NCBI GenBank assembly: GCA_965247065.1
Contig: CBDFGN010000006.1
Coordinates: 2,604,001 to 2,668,000 of the forward strand
Direction of reading: 5' to 3'
Source of the DNA: CBDFGN01 sp965247065
GTDB lineage: Bacteria > Bacteroidota > Bacteroidia > Cytophagales > Cyclobacteriaceae
Length of the DNA: 64,000 nt
A program made the position numbers and the translations under genes. Shown piece by piece: positions 44,491 through 53,865 of the stretch; positions within the stretch are counted from its first letter, which is position 1; each line of letters opens with the position of its first letter. The notes below the pieces were generated by a model that did no database searches, was not told where the DNA came from, and saw only the letters and a program-made list of their open reading frames with translations.

Positions 44491-45362
44491 ATATCCGGAG
44501 TAATTGGCAATTGCGCAATTAGCTGCCTTGCTAGTTTAACTTAGATACCAGTTTTTTGTGGCTTTTGTGGGTCGGTAAGAAGTCATCACAAGCTGATTAT
44601 TGATCGCATGATGATTAATTCCATGGGGCACTTTCGACTCGATTGTAAAACTTATTACAATTATACCGGATTCGGAGGCTTTGAAGCCCTATTTGAAGGA
44701 TCAATTTTGGCGCGGACGCTTTTGAAGCATGGCAGAAATTGTATTCCAAGATTGGGTTGTTGAACCATGGATTCGGTTTCGAGGCTAAATTGTGGGAGTG
44801 GATGGATAAGAGGGCTCTCCAAATAAAGGAAAAGTTGAAATTGGGGTACGGCACCGTATCCGAAAAGGAAGGCTTCGGCGTATCAAACCAAACTTGCCGC
44901 CATCTGACCGAAAAGGGGCTCCTCGCCGCACCAGACATCAGGGTCACTGCCTGGACTTTGATGGAGTAAGAGGCCTCAACCCCGCATTCTCAGGAAAAGT
45001 GGCTCGAATTTCAAGGTGTGATTGACGATCGGGAAGATGGACAGGTTTGGGAATGGGAATATCTCAAAGACTAAGAACCAAACCACCCGATAGTGGAGCA
45101 AAACTTAAAAACGGAAGGTCAATTATAGGAAATTCGAACTGAAAAGTAAGGTCAAAGAATTTGGCTGGCTAAGATGTGATTCAGTTCGCCCCTTGGCTTC
45201 CGGATTCGATGCAGTTAATATCCTATTCCCCTGATAAAGGCACCGCAAGGAGTACATCTACACGGGCTACATCGTTGCTTTTTCGCTAAATTAGTCGGGA
45301 ATAGAAATTCGTGGCCGAAATAATGAACGTGGGCTATTAGAAAATTCAAATAACAAAGAGAT
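44491..45362. other. Long divergent intergenic region with coding-like debris
   Basis: These 872 bp separate the PSD1 operon and the Gfo/Idh operon. A frame at 44739-44969 (RALQIKEKLKLGYGTVSEKE) and a short tail around 45000-45074 (EKWLEFQGVIDDRE) read like protein, but neither has a convincing start or known family. They may be decayed remnants. Both operon promoters must lie here. Confidence 0.35.
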
Positions 45363-46676
45363 ATGAACCAAGACGTCTTGCAGTCAAGAAAAAAAAATCG
45401 CCGGACATTCATAAAGGAAACTGGGATAGCCGTGTTGGGAAGTTCGGTGGCTTTCAATATTGCATCAGTAAAACCGCGATTCCAAAGAAATGAGAAAACT
45501 TTAAAGGTGGGGTTGATTGGATGCGGAAGTAGAGGTACCGGGGCCGCCAGCCAAGCATTAAGTGCTGATCCGGATGTTATACTATTCGCTATGGCCGATA
45601 TTTTCCCGGACCGTCTTGAGCAGTCATACAATGCTATACTTAATACCCATCCTACCAAAGTAGCTGTAGATGCTGATCACAAATTCCTGGGGTTCGATGC
45701 GTACAAGAAAGTAATGGCTGCTGATGTGGATGTGGTGCTACTGGCCACACCTCCCTCCTTCCGGCCGGATCACCTGGTGGCGGCCGTTAACACAGGCAAG
45801 CACATCTTTGCAGAAAAGCCAGTTGCTGTCGATGCTCCCGGTATTCGTAAGGTTCTGGAGGCGGCGAGAAAAGCCCAGACCAAAAATCTATCGATAGTCT
45901 CAGGGTTCTGCTTTCGTTACGATTCTCCCAAAAGGGCCACATTTGGAAAGGTGCTCGATGGGGACATAGGAGAAATAGCATCCGTTTCTTCCAGGCGGTA
46001 CGGGGGCGAGCTTTGGTACAAACCGCGTCAGCCAAGATGGGGCGAAATGGAATACCAAATGCGCAACTGGTATTACTACGACTGGCTTTCGGGTGATTTC
46101 ATTGTGGAGATGGCTGTTCACAGCCTGGACATGATGGCTTGGGCAATGGGAGACAGAATGCCCACAAGGGCTATCGGAACCGGAGGAAGGCAGGTAAGAA
46201 CAGATGATATTTACGGCAACATCTACGATCATTTTGCCATTGAATTTGAATACGAAAACGGAACCAAAGGATACCATTTTTGCCGTCAACAGAATGGATG
46301 CTCAGATAGCAATATCGTGGATGTGATCGGCTCCAACGGAACAGCGCACGTAAACCAAAGTCGTGGCCTCCACCAGGTCTCGGGAAAGACCAAATGGAAG
46401 TTCGAGGGGGAAACGAATAACATGTATCAAGCCGAGCACGATGAGCTTTTTGCCTCCATAAGAAATGGGCGACCAATAAATGATGGCCAATGGATGGCCA
46501 ACAGCAGCATGATGGGAATTCTGGGCAGAATGGTTGCCTACAGTGGCCAGGCTATCAGTTGGGACGAGGCTCTAAACTCCGACCAGGCTTTAGGTCCAAA
46601 GGCCGATCAATTCAGTTGGGAGCTAAATTGGCCCAGTCCAGGAGCCGCCATTCCGGGCAAGACCGGGGTCCTATGA
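45363..46676 (+). CDS. Tat-exported Gfo/Idh/MocA-family oxidoreductase
   Basis: The protein has 437 residues. The Tat signal RRTFIKETGIAVLGSS (13-28) is followed by the Rossmann motif KVGLIGCGSRGTGAA (48-62). HIFAEKPVAVDAPGIRKVL carries the family's catalytic Lys in EKP. The C-terminal domain has DWLSGDFIVEMAVHSLDMMAWAM with the conserved His, and FAIEFEYENGTKG. It binds NAD(P) tightly and oxidises or rearranges a sugar in the periplasm; exported members often act on glycosides. Its TGA overlaps the next ATG (ATGA), so it is coupled to the DUF1080 gene. Confidence 0.92.
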   Translation: MNQDVLQSRKKNRRTFIKETGIAVLGSSVAFNIASVKPRFQRNEKTLKVGLIGCGSRGTGAASQALSADPDVILFAMADIFPDRLEQSYNAILNTHPTKVAVDADHKFLGFDAYKKVMAADVDVVLLATPPSFRPDHLVAAVNTGKHIFAEKPVAVDAPGIRKVLEAARKAQTKNLSIVSGFCFRYDSPKRATFGKVLDGDIGEIASVSSRRYGGELWYKPRQPRWGEMEYQMRNWYYYDWLSGDFIVEMAVHSLDMMAWAMGDRMPTRAIGTGGRQVRTDDIYGNIYDHFAIEFEYENGTKGYHFCRQQNGCSDSNIVDVIGSNGTAHVNQSRGLHQVSGKTKWKFEGETNNMYQAEHDELFASIRNGRPINDGQWMANSSMMGILGRMVAYSGQAISWDEALNSDQALGPKADQFSWELNWPSPGAAIPGKTGVL

Positions 46677-47473
46677 CAGCCTTCAATAGGCCGGGCGTTC
46701 GGCGTGAGAGGATTCGGAAAACGACCATTATCAGCCAACTGGTAATAGTTTTTACTGTGGCCACGACTATTACTGCCATTGCTCAGAATGCTTCATTTAG
46801 TTTTCAATTTGGCGTTTCCGGTAGTTGGGAAGGTCGAATAGCTGACAATGTAGAGAATTATGTCCCCTTAAATTGGCAAAACGTAAATACTGACCATGAT
46901 ACGTGGTATACCAAGGATGAGATCCTGGTGTGTCTGGGCAATCCAATTGGGGTACTAAGATCGCAAAAACAATATGAGAATTTCCTTCTGCATGTGGAAT
47001 GGAAGCATATGGAACCGGGAGGCAACTCAGGGATCTTTGTATGGAGCAACGCCGAGCCAGGAGAGAATCGATTGCCCGACGGAGTGGAAGTCCAGATGTT
47101 GGAGCTGGATTGGGTTAATCAGAACCTACGGGACGGAGAGAAACCTCCCATTGCCTATGTTCACGGCGAACTCTTCGGAGTGGGAGGAGTGAACACCATC
47201 CCGGACAATCCAAGAGGGGAACGTAGTAAATCAATTGAGAATCGGTGCCTGGGGCTGGGCGAATGGAATACCTATGATATGGTCTGTTTGGACGGCGTAA
47301 TAAAACTTTCCGTAAATGGCAAATTCGTCAATGGTATTAGCCGGTCAACCCAAAAGAAGGGGTATGTATGCCTGGAATCCGAAGGGGCGGAGATTCATTT
47401 TCGCAACATAACGATCGTCGAGTTATCGCCAGGGATAACCTCCGGCGAGCAGACTGCCCCACTGCTCGATTAA
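46673..47473 (+). CDS. DUF1080 (3-keto-disaccharide hydrolase) domain protein
   Basis: The start at 46673 is fixed by the ATGA overlap with the preceding gene, giving 266 residues; the open frame continues upstream but inside that gene. A hydrophobic segment (about 18-38) serves as signal peptide. The concanavalin-like DUF1080 fold shows DTWYTKDEILVCLGNPIGVLRSQKQYENFLLHVEWKH (in segments), GGNSGIFVW, LPDGVEVQML and a C-terminal KGYVCLESEGAEIHFRNI. Some members hydrolyse 3-keto-glycosides, which fits an oxidoreductase encoded just before: oxidation at C3, then cleavage. Confidence 0.88.
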   Translation: MTAFNRPGVRRERIRKTTIISQLVIVFTVATTITAIAQNASFSFQFGVSGSWEGRIADNVENYVPLNWQNVNTDHDTWYTKDEILVCLGNPIGVLRSQKQYENFLLHVEWKHMEPGGNSGIFVWSNAEPGENRLPDGVEVQMLELDWVNQNLRDGEKPPIAYVHGELFGVGGVNTIPDNPRGERSKSIENRCLGLGEWNTYDMVCLDGVIKLSVNGKFVNGISRSTQKKGYVCLESEGAEIHFRNITIVELSPGITSGEQTAPLLD

Positions 47474-47503
47474 CGTGGTGGGTTTCAGCAATATACAAAT
47501 CAG

Positions 47504-48421
47504 ATGAACAATAAAATTAGAGTTTTCCTTGCTACCAGCCTGGTATTACTTACCAATGGGTTATTGAAGGGGCAATCCCAGTACCCACCTCAAATGGAAA
47601 ATGCCAAAGTAGAGATCTACAAGATCATTAATGATATTGAACTAAAGCTGTGGATCTTTGATCCTCCAGGGCATGGCCGGGATGCAAAGAGTCCGGCTAT
47701 CGTATTTTTCTTCGGGGGCGGATGGCGACAAGGTAGTCCTGGGCAGTTCCAAAGACATTGCGAGTATCTCGCGTCCAGGGGAATGGTAGCCATGGCTGCC
47801 GATTATCGGGTTTCCGGGCGGCATGGAGTTAACCCCAGCCAGTGTGTTTCGGATGCTAAATCTGCGATTCGGTGGATCAAGGAGCATTCCACCGATCTTG
47901 GCATTGACCCGGGGCGCCTTGTGGCTGCCGGCGGGTCAGCCGGAGGGCACCTAGCAGCCGCGACAGCCACTCTACCGGATTTTGAGGAGCCAGATGAAGA
48001 CTTGACTATCAGTTCCAGGCCAAGCGCCCTGGTACTTTTTAATCCTGCTGTGGTTCTGGACAACATAAAAGGGCAATACACACCGCCGCCGGGAAACCTG
48101 AGCAATTTATTATCCGGATTTGAAGCTGAATTGTCTACGATTTCTCCCTATCACCATATTGATGATGACGTCGGGCCCACAATCATCTTTCATGGCACAA
48201 CTGACACCACTGTGCCCTTTCAGACGGTGCAGTTGTTCGCTCAGAGAATGCAGGCCCTGGGCAATTCATGCACTTTGGTAGGATATGAAGGTTCGAACCA
48301 CGCGTTTTTCAATTATGGACGGGAGAGCAACGCCCCCTACATCGATACGGTTCACCGGATGGATGAATTTTTAGTTTCGATCGGATATCTGTTGTCGCCT
48401 CCAATAGTTGTTGTGGATTGA
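47504..48421 (+). CDS. Secreted alpha/beta-hydrolase, carboxylesterase-like
   Basis: The protein has 305 residues, with a signal peptide to about 23. SPAIVFFFGGGWRQGSPGQF supplies the oxyanion HGGxW-like segment (here GGGW). The nucleophile Ser lies in AAGGSAGGHLAA, the acid is probably in TTDTTVPFQT, and the His in YEGSNHAFFNYG. It resembles the esterase/lipase group that deacylates xylan or other glycans. It starts 30 bp after the DUF1080 gene and is probably the third gene of the operon. Confidence 0.88.
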   Translation: MNNKIRVFLATSLVLLTNGLLKGQSQYPPQMENAKVEIYKIINDIELKLWIFDPPGHGRDAKSPAIVFFFGGGWRQGSPGQFQRHCEYLASRGMVAMAADYRVSGRHGVNPSQCVSDAKSAIRWIKEHSTDLGIDPGRLVAAGGSAGGHLAAATATLPDFEEPDEDLTISSRPSALVLFNPAVVLDNIKGQYTPPPGNLSNLLSGFEAELSTISPYHHIDDDVGPTIIFHGTTDTTVPFQTVQLFAQRMQALGNSCTLVGYEGSNHAFFNYGRESNAPYIDTVHRMDEFLVSIGYLLSPPIVVVD

Positions 48422-48574
48422 AATCATTGGCTTAACACGATCGATTTATAGAAACCAGAGAATACAGGAAAGTTGATTGTCGGTAGATGTTAATATTCCG
48501 CTACTGGGATTCGATCCTTTGATAAAAAAGCTTTCCTCGTTAAATTGAATTTGAAAGAGTATTAATGAAAGCGC

Positions 48575-49381
48575 ATGGCTAAGAAGCAGTCCTCCACCTC
48601 TGGACACGAGTTGGATAACAAAACCTATGAGAAAATCCTGGCCAAATTGCACATTGAATTAGTTAAGCTTCAAGAGTGGATCAAGCGGGAAGGTATTAAA
48701 GTTGCTGTCATTTTCGAAGGGAGGGACGCCTCAGGAAAGGGCAGCGCAATCAAAAGGATCACGGAGACTCTAAACCCCAGAGTGTGCAGGGTAGTAGCAC
48801 TTGGAGTTCCAACTGAGCGAGAAAAAAGTCAGTGGTATTTTCAAAGATACGTGAAACACTTACCCGCTGGCGGCGAAATGGTCTTGTTTGATCGCAGCTG
48901 GTATAACCGGGCGGGTGTGGAGTATGTAATGGGGTTTTGTACGGACGAAGAGTACCAGGAGTTTCTGCGGTCGTGCCCCGAATTCGAGCGAATGTTAATG
49001 CGTTCCGACATCATACTGATAAAATATTGGTTTTCAGTAAATGATGAAGAACAAGAAAAGCGCTTTACCGAAAGAATAAGAAACCCGGTGAAACGCTGGA
49101 AATTCAGTCCCATGGATTTGGAATCAAGGGAGAAATGGCTTGAATACTCAAAAGCCAAGGATGCCATGTTCGCCCATACCGACACCAAACAGGTACCCTG
49201 GTACGTGGTAATGGCAGATGATAAAAAAAGAGCTCGGCTGAACTGCATCCACCATCTACTGAGCCTGGTTCCGTACCAGGAAGTGAAACAGTCAAAAGTG
49301 AAGCTGAAGCCACTGCCAGACGGGAAAGCTTACGAACGGCCCCCTCTGGACTACCAGTCGTTTGTTCCGGAGGTGTACTAG
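48575..49381 (+). CDS. ppk2: Polyphosphate kinase 2
   Basis: The protein has 268 residues, the length of a single-domain PPK2. Walker A is FEGRDASGKGSAIK (47-60), preceded by VAVIF. The lid and Walker B regions follow: YFQRYVKHLPAGGEMVLFDRSWYNRAGVEYVMGF (read in parts). WKFSPMDLESREKW and YSKAKDAMF are class-typical. The enzyme transfers phosphate between polyphosphate and nucleotides; the subclass (GDP, ADP or AMP acceptor) is not certain from sequence alone, though the length and motifs favour class I. It is a single gene, convergent with the next. Confidence 0.93.
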   Translation: MAKKQSSTSGHELDNKTYEKILAKLHIELVKLQEWIKREGIKVAVIFEGRDASGKGSAIKRITETLNPRVCRVVALGVPTEREKSQWYFQRYVKHLPAGGEMVLFDRSWYNRAGVEYVMGFCTDEEYQEFLRSCPEFERMLMRSDIILIKYWFSVNDEEQEKRFTERIRNPVKRWKFSPMDLESREKWLEYSKAKDAMFAHTDTKQVPWYVVMADDKKRARLNCIHHLLSLVPYQEVKQSKVKLKPLPDGKAYERPPLDYQSFVPEVY

Positions 49382-49397
49382 CGATTCTTATCTGAGT

Positions 49398-50369
49398 TCA
49401 CGATCTACTTAGTCTGTTGAATAAGGCTAAGTGGCTAACACTTGCCAAAGTCTCTGCCTGATGCTCCTCCAGGAAAAATGAGCTATCGGAAAGCCCAAGA
49501 ACATCGATTGCCATGCGATAGAGGTGATTAATGGATTTGCCCCCACAAAATACAATTGAACCTGGATCCTCTATTTCTTTGAATTCAGTACCGATCAGCA
49601 GCCCGCTCAGAAAATAATAATTCTGCCCAGGATCGTATTTTCCAAAAAGCTGGGAGGTTCTAACCTTGAACAGACTGTTGGAGAGTCTGGAAGTTTGGGC
49701 TAAGGTTACTCCATCGCGGAAAGCGGTTTGCTGATCACTAGAAATTGGCAGGGACGGCCTTTGAACAGACTCCTTTAGTACCGAGTTTTCCTTGATTACC
49801 TCAAATAGTTCACCGGTCATAAAGGTGGTGAATCCTTCTATTTTGTTATCCCTGGTGGTTACATGCTTGGAGTGTGTGCCCGGTAGGATTATTAGAGCGT
49901 TTGAAACGTCGAACTGATTCAATTGGGCCAAGCCAATGATCTGGGTCTCCTCACCGCGAAGTACGTCGTCATTGTGTCGAAGGCCTGAAATCAATCTCAC
50001 TGAATGTGCCGCGCTGGAAGAAGCTATAGTATGGACAAAAAGACCCTCTCCATCCAAGGAGCAGGGCGTTTCCGAATAGGGAAGTTCCACGATTCCAATG
50101 GAGGATGAGGCCATCCCAGAGATGATGATCGGAGTTTTCGCCAGGTTCGCCTCCGGCCGATCGAATTCTAGAATGACCGAGTCCAGATGGTTAAGAAAAA
50201 AAGTCTCACGGTCTTGATCCGTATTTTCTCGCCATCTGTCATATACTTTTGAGACTCCCGCGTCGTTGGCGAGGTGGTCCAGGATATCTCCGGTTGTGCC
50301 ATGCATAAGGCTTAACCTGAGGTTGCTCGTTCCCCAATCGCAACCGATGAGATTCCCATCCATACCCAC
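49398..50369 (-). CDS. dgoK: 2-dehydro-3-deoxygalactonokinase
   Basis: The protein has 323 residues. NLIGCDWGTSNLRLSL is the N-terminal phosphate-binding motif of the DgoK family. IISGMASSSIGIVELPY, LISGLRHNDDVLRGEETQIIGL, LPGTHSKHV and FTTFMTGELFEVI are signature segments in the expected order. It phosphorylates 2-keto-3-deoxygalactonate in the De Ley-Doudoroff route for galactose, galactonate or galacturonate-derived acids. Neither the aldolase nor a dehydratase gene is within the window. The hexuronate-type transporter at 52279 fits the same pathway. Confidence 0.9.
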   Translation of the reverse strand: MGMDGNLIGCDWGTSNLRLSLMHGTTGDILDHLANDAGVSKVYDRWRENTDQDRETFFLNHLDSVILEFDRPEANLAKTPIIISGMASSSIGIVELPYSETPCSLDGEGLFVHTIASSSAAHSVRLISGLRHNDDVLRGEETQIIGLAQLNQFDVSNALIILPGTHSKHVTTRDNKIEGFTTFMTGELFEVIKENSVLKESVQRPSLPISSDQQTAFRDGVTLAQTSRLSNSLFKVRTSQLFGKYDPGQNYYFLSGLLIGTEFKEIEDPGSIVFCGGKSINHLYRMAIDVLGLSDSSFFLEEHQAETLASVSHLALFNRLSRS

Positions 50370-50638
50370 AAAATTCTTAATCCATAAACAAAATCAAAAC
50401 GGTGCTGATGGTAATTGCCCAGGACTTGATCGCCCAGTAAGGAAGCCAAGGTGCTTGCTCAGGAGAACGTATATGTGAAGTTCATACTAATTGGGGACGC
50501 TGAAAGGGCTGTAAGGACGGTCACCAAGAGTCATATGTGCGACCAGGATGTGCCCGTGATGGATAAGAAGAATCTATATCTGATTCTATTGGAGATGTCA
50601 ATTCCCCTCCTCCTGTCTCCTTAATAAAAAATGAGATA
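50370..50638. other. Short intergenic region
   Basis: It contains no clear gene. It separates the kinase from the FAD oxidoreductase, both on the minus strand. The composition becomes markedly more AT-rich toward 50620. Confidence 0.3.
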
Positions 50639-52006
50639 TTATTTACGCGGCTCTATATTCTGATTTACTCTAAATAGATTACTAGGATCATACTTTGTTT
50701 TAATTTCTACTAAACAATCGTAATTGTGTTTGTAACTGGCTTTTACCCGTTCATGTCCTTCATCCATCATAAAGTTTGAATATGCACCACCTGAGGAATA
50801 AGGATGTACAGCATCCCAATAAGATTTGCACCAATTCGTAATTTTCTCCGCATTTGCAGCATCCGGGTCCACACCTACAATCACTCCTGCATATTTAGCA
50901 TCTCGATATGCCCAAGGTGTTTCGTTCTTACCAACTCTTGCCGCAGCACCACTTATTGGGTACAAATGCATTTGAGAAAGAGGTGTAGGGATACTTGAAC
51001 CAAATTTTAAATGCTGGGATCTAACTTCTGCCCCTAACTCATTAAAAAAGTCAGCTCTCCAGTACCATTGCAAACCGGGAGGCATCATACCATCAAAAAG
51101 TGTTTGTACAGATGGGTAAGGCATCTCACCAACATGTTCAAACAAGGGATTCATGGCATGTATTGGTTTAAATACTTCATCTGCCTTTGTTAAATCGCCT
51201 GTGTAACACCAAACAATACCACAAAACTGTTTATTGTGAAGATGTTCAGGGAAAGGAGGTCCCGGAATTACCATTGTTGCAATAAAACCATTTAAATCAT
51301 CGGGGGCATCATGAATAAAATTATGATACCATTCCATTATTTCTTCCGTTTTTTCAATTGGCCATAAAGTTGGCCCGGCAAAAACAGAATTTACATCATG
51401 CGCTTGAAATTTAAATGAAGTAACAATGCCAAAGTTTCCACCACCCCCTCGAATTGCCCAAAACAAATCAGAATTTTGCTCTTCGTGCACAGTTACAAAT
51501 GATCCATCTGCCAATACCATATCTGCTTCCAATAAGTTGTCGATAGTCAGTCCATATTTTCTTGATAAATGGCCAACGCCACCGCCCAATGTTAAACCCC
51601 CGACACCAGTGGTGGATATAATCCCTGCAGGTACTGCAAGTCCAAAAGGATGTGTAGCATGATCAACTTCGCCCCACACATTGCCTCCACCAACACTAAC
51701 TGTTTCATTTGAAGTATCCACCTTCACAAATTTTATACCTGAAAGATCAATAACGAGACCGTCATCACATATACCCAGTCCTCCTCCATTATGACCACCG
51801 CCTCGTACCGCAACTAATAAGCTATTTTCTCTGCCATAATTTACGGCATGTATAACATCTGCAACATCCACGCATTTTGCAATCATCGCCGGGCTTTTAT
51901 CAATCATTGCATTATACACTTTACGTGATTGATCATAGTTTTCATCTTGCGGCAGAATTAATTCTCCTCTTAGATTAATTTGGAAGTTTTCAATTTTTGA
52001 TTCCAT
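50639..52006 (-). CDS. FAD-binding oxidoreductase, berberine-bridge type
   Basis: The protein has 455 residues. The FAD_binding_4 domain (about 38-175) holds LVAVRGGGHNGGGLGICDDGLVIDLSGIK (in parts), whose His in GGGHN is the usual covalent flavin site, then GLTLGGGVGHLSRKYGLTIDNLLEADMVLADG. The C-terminal BBE segment is GGAYSNFMMDEG and YDPSNLFRVNQNI. It has no signal peptide, so it is cytoplasmic. The enzymes oxidise alcohols, sugars or alkaloids; the substrate is unknown. The gene is visibly AT-richer than its neighbours and lies between a kinase gene and a truncated Gfo/Idh tail, which suggests recent transfer into an operon. Confidence 0.9.
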   Translation of the reverse strand: MESKIENFQINLRGELILPQDENYDQSRKVYNAMIDKSPAMIAKCVDVADVIHAVNYGRENSLLVAVRGGGHNGGGLGICDDGLVIDLSGIKFVKVDTSNETVSVGGGNVWGEVDHATHPFGLAVPAGIISTTGVGGLTLGGGVGHLSRKYGLTIDNLLEADMVLADGSFVTVHEEQNSDLFWAIRGGGGNFGIVTSFKFQAHDVNSVFAGPTLWPIEKTEEIMEWYHNFIHDAPDDLNGFIATMVIPGPPFPEHLHNKQFCGIVWCYTGDLTKADEVFKPIHAMNPLFEHVGEMPYPSVQTLFDGMMPPGLQWYWRADFFNELGAEVRSQHLKFGSSIPTPLSQMHLYPISGAAARVGKNETPWAYRDAKYAGVIVGVDPDAANAEKITNWCKSYWDAVHPYSSGGAYSNFMMDEGHERVKASYKHNYDCLVEIKTKYDPSNLFRVNQNIEPRK

Positions 52007-52099
52007 TGGATTAAGTTTTTTATTTCCACTACTTGGTTATAATTGCCTCCAACAATATAGTGTTTAATAGAAAGCTTGGGGAAACATATGTGATTAAGG
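52007..52099. other. AT-rich junction upstream of the truncated Gfo/Idh tail
   Basis: These 93 bp hold the upstream DNA of the FAD oxidoreductase and the break with the truncated gene. The AT-rich composition ends near 52100. Confidence 0.3.
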
Positions 52100-52282
52100 T
52101 TGGTTAAAGGGATTTTTGCTCAGCAAAAGGATCCGCTGACGGATCAGCTCAGCCACTTTTGCCGGATGATTAGAGGCGAAGAAGCCCCGATTACCAGGGG
52201 AGAGGATGGACTTCGAACACTTGCAGCGACGTTAGCTGTACTGGAATCAGCGCGTAAACAAGTGCCTATCCAACTAAAATGA
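52100..52282 (+). pseudogene. C-terminal remnant of a Gfo/Idh/MocA oxidoreductase
   Basis: About 60 codons without an ATG read KDPLTDQLSHFCRMIRGEE, then GEDGLRTLAATLAVLESARKQ, the well-conserved tail of Gfo/Idh/MocA dehydrogenases of the inositol/glucarate type. The N-terminal Rossmann domain is missing. Its stop overlaps the start of the MFS gene (ATGA at 52279), so the two were once translated together. The foreign-looking FAD gene lies directly upstream. Confidence 0.7.
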
Positions 52283-53574
52283 GTTCATTATTAACAGATA
52301 ACAAAATGCAATCTTCAATGACAAAGCCGCTAAAAATAGGAAACTATCGCTGGCGAATATGTGCCCTGCTTTTCTTCGCTGCGACCATCAATTACCTCGA
52401 CCGGCAGGTGTTGGGCATCCTGGCGCCCCATCTCCAGGAAATTATGAACTGGAGCGAGATTGACTACGGCAATATCGTAGCGGCTTTCTCGATCGCTTAT
52501 GCAATTGGTATGGTAGGCATGGGAGCTTTTCTTGACTGGATAGGAGTCAGGAAGGGACTCAGTCTGTCCATGACGATCTGGAGTATAGCCGGCCTGGCAC
52601 ATGCGCTTGCATATTCTGTTTTTACTTTTGCCGCTGCCCGGTTTGCCCTGGGCATTGGAGAAGCTGGTAACTGGCCAGCGAATATCAAGACCGTGCAGCA
52701 ATGGTTTCCGAAAAAAGAGCGGGCCCTGGCAATTGGCATTTTCAATGGTGGATCTAACATTGGTTCCATCCTTGCTCCCCTCATGGTGCCGGTGATTGCC
52801 GTCACATGGGGCTGGCAGTGGGCCTTCATTCTTACTGGCCTTATTGGTTTTGTCTGGTTGATCTTTTGGTTGGGAATTTATCGTAAACCACGAGAACATC
52901 CAAAACTTTCAACTGCTGAGTTGCAATACATTACCCAGGATGGTGAAGAGAAAGAGGAAAGAATCCCCTGGATTAAGGTTCTGCCTCACCGGGAAACAAT
53001 CACCGTTTGTTTGCTGAAATTTGTAACCGACCCGGTCTGGTATTTTTTTGCTTATTGGTTGCCCAAATTTCTGTACGAAACTCATGGCATTTCACTTTTA
53101 GAATTGGGCCCGCCGCTGGTGACCATATTTCTCATATCTGACCTTGGGAGTATTGCGGGAGGTTGGCTTTCTTCGCATTTCATAAAGCAGGGCAAAAGCG
53201 TAGACTTTGCCCGGAAGACAACCATTCTCATTTTCGCATTTTGGGCGCTTCCGATCATATTTGCTTCACGTGTTGACAGTCTCTGGCTTGCTGTAGCGCT
53301 GATCAGCTTGGGAATGTCAGCCCATCAGGCCTGCTCGACCAACTTTTTCAGTATCATGTCCGATGTGGCTCCCAAAAACGCCGTAGCTTCGGTTACTGGA
53401 CTGGCGGGCATGTCAGGAGCCGTTGGCGGAATGCTTGTCGCTGTGTTTGTCGGCTGGATCCTGGAAACGACCGGAAGCTACATTCTAATCTTTTATATCT
53501 TCAGCAGCATGTACCTGGTTGCCTGGATGATTCTCAAGATTGGCATTCCGAGAATCCAGCTCAAGCAGATGTAG
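52279..53574 (+). CDS. MFS transporter of the anion:cation symporter family, hexuronate type (ExuT-like)
   Basis: The protein has 431 residues with about 12 transmembrane helices. NYLDRQVLGILAPHLQ is the N-terminal family motif. The loop DWIGVRKGLSLSM, FALGIGEAGNWPANIKTVQQWFPKKERALAIGIFNGGSNIGSILAPL (in parts) and VTSVTGLAGMSGAVGGM-like (here ASVTGLAGMSGAVG) place it with hexuronate, glucarate and galactonate transporters. The likely cargo is a sugar acid, consistent with the deoxygalactonate kinase at 49398. Met 1, 10 or 14 could be the start; the first is coupled to the remnant upstream. Confidence 0.9.
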   Translation: MSSLLTDNKMQSSMTKPLKIGNYRWRICALLFFAATINYLDRQVLGILAPHLQEIMNWSEIDYGNIVAAFSIAYAIGMVGMGAFLDWIGVRKGLSLSMTIWSIAGLAHALAYSVFTFAAARFALGIGEAGNWPANIKTVQQWFPKKERALAIGIFNGGSNIGSILAPLMVPVIAVTWGWQWAFILTGLIGFVWLIFWLGIYRKPREHPKLSTAELQYITQDGEEKEERIPWIKVLPHRETITVCLLKFVTDPVWYFFAYWLPKFLYETHGISLLELGPPLVTIFLISDLGSIAGGWLSSHFIKQGKSVDFARKTTILIFAFWALPIIFASRVDSLWLAVALISLGMSAHQACSTNFFSIMSDVAPKNAVASVTGLAGMSGAVGGMLVAVFVGWILETTGSYILIFYIFSSMYLVAWMILKIGIPRIQLKQM

Positions 53575-53865
53575 ATGGGAGGGGGATGTTGTTTGCCCAG
53601 ATTGAAATACCAACTGGCCATCAACATATGCTATGGAGCTCTTGCGCAGGCCATGACCGATGCCGTCCCAATCCCAAAAAGATTGTCATATTCTTCCCGT
53701 GATAATTGGTATATACGTACAAGCGTAAATTGGTATTATAAAAAAGAGAACCTAGCGAAGTCAGGCTCCAGACTTGACTATGAATGAAGTAATGGGACGT
53801 TGGTACTATGAATGAAGAGAAAAGGGAACGTAGTTAATCCGTTACCCTCCAACATTTTCTATAAG
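53575..53865 (+). repeat. Intergenic region with direct-repeat copy 1 (53724-53803)
   Basis: CGTAAATTGGTATTATAAAA, then AGAGAACCTAGCGAAGTCAG and CTCCAGACTTGAC, with ATGAATGAAGTAATGGGACG after it, recurs at 58207-58262 and 58315-58340. It contains a short imperfect hairpin AAGTC/GACTT. The two copies bracket the debris region in direct orientation. Confidence 0.5.
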
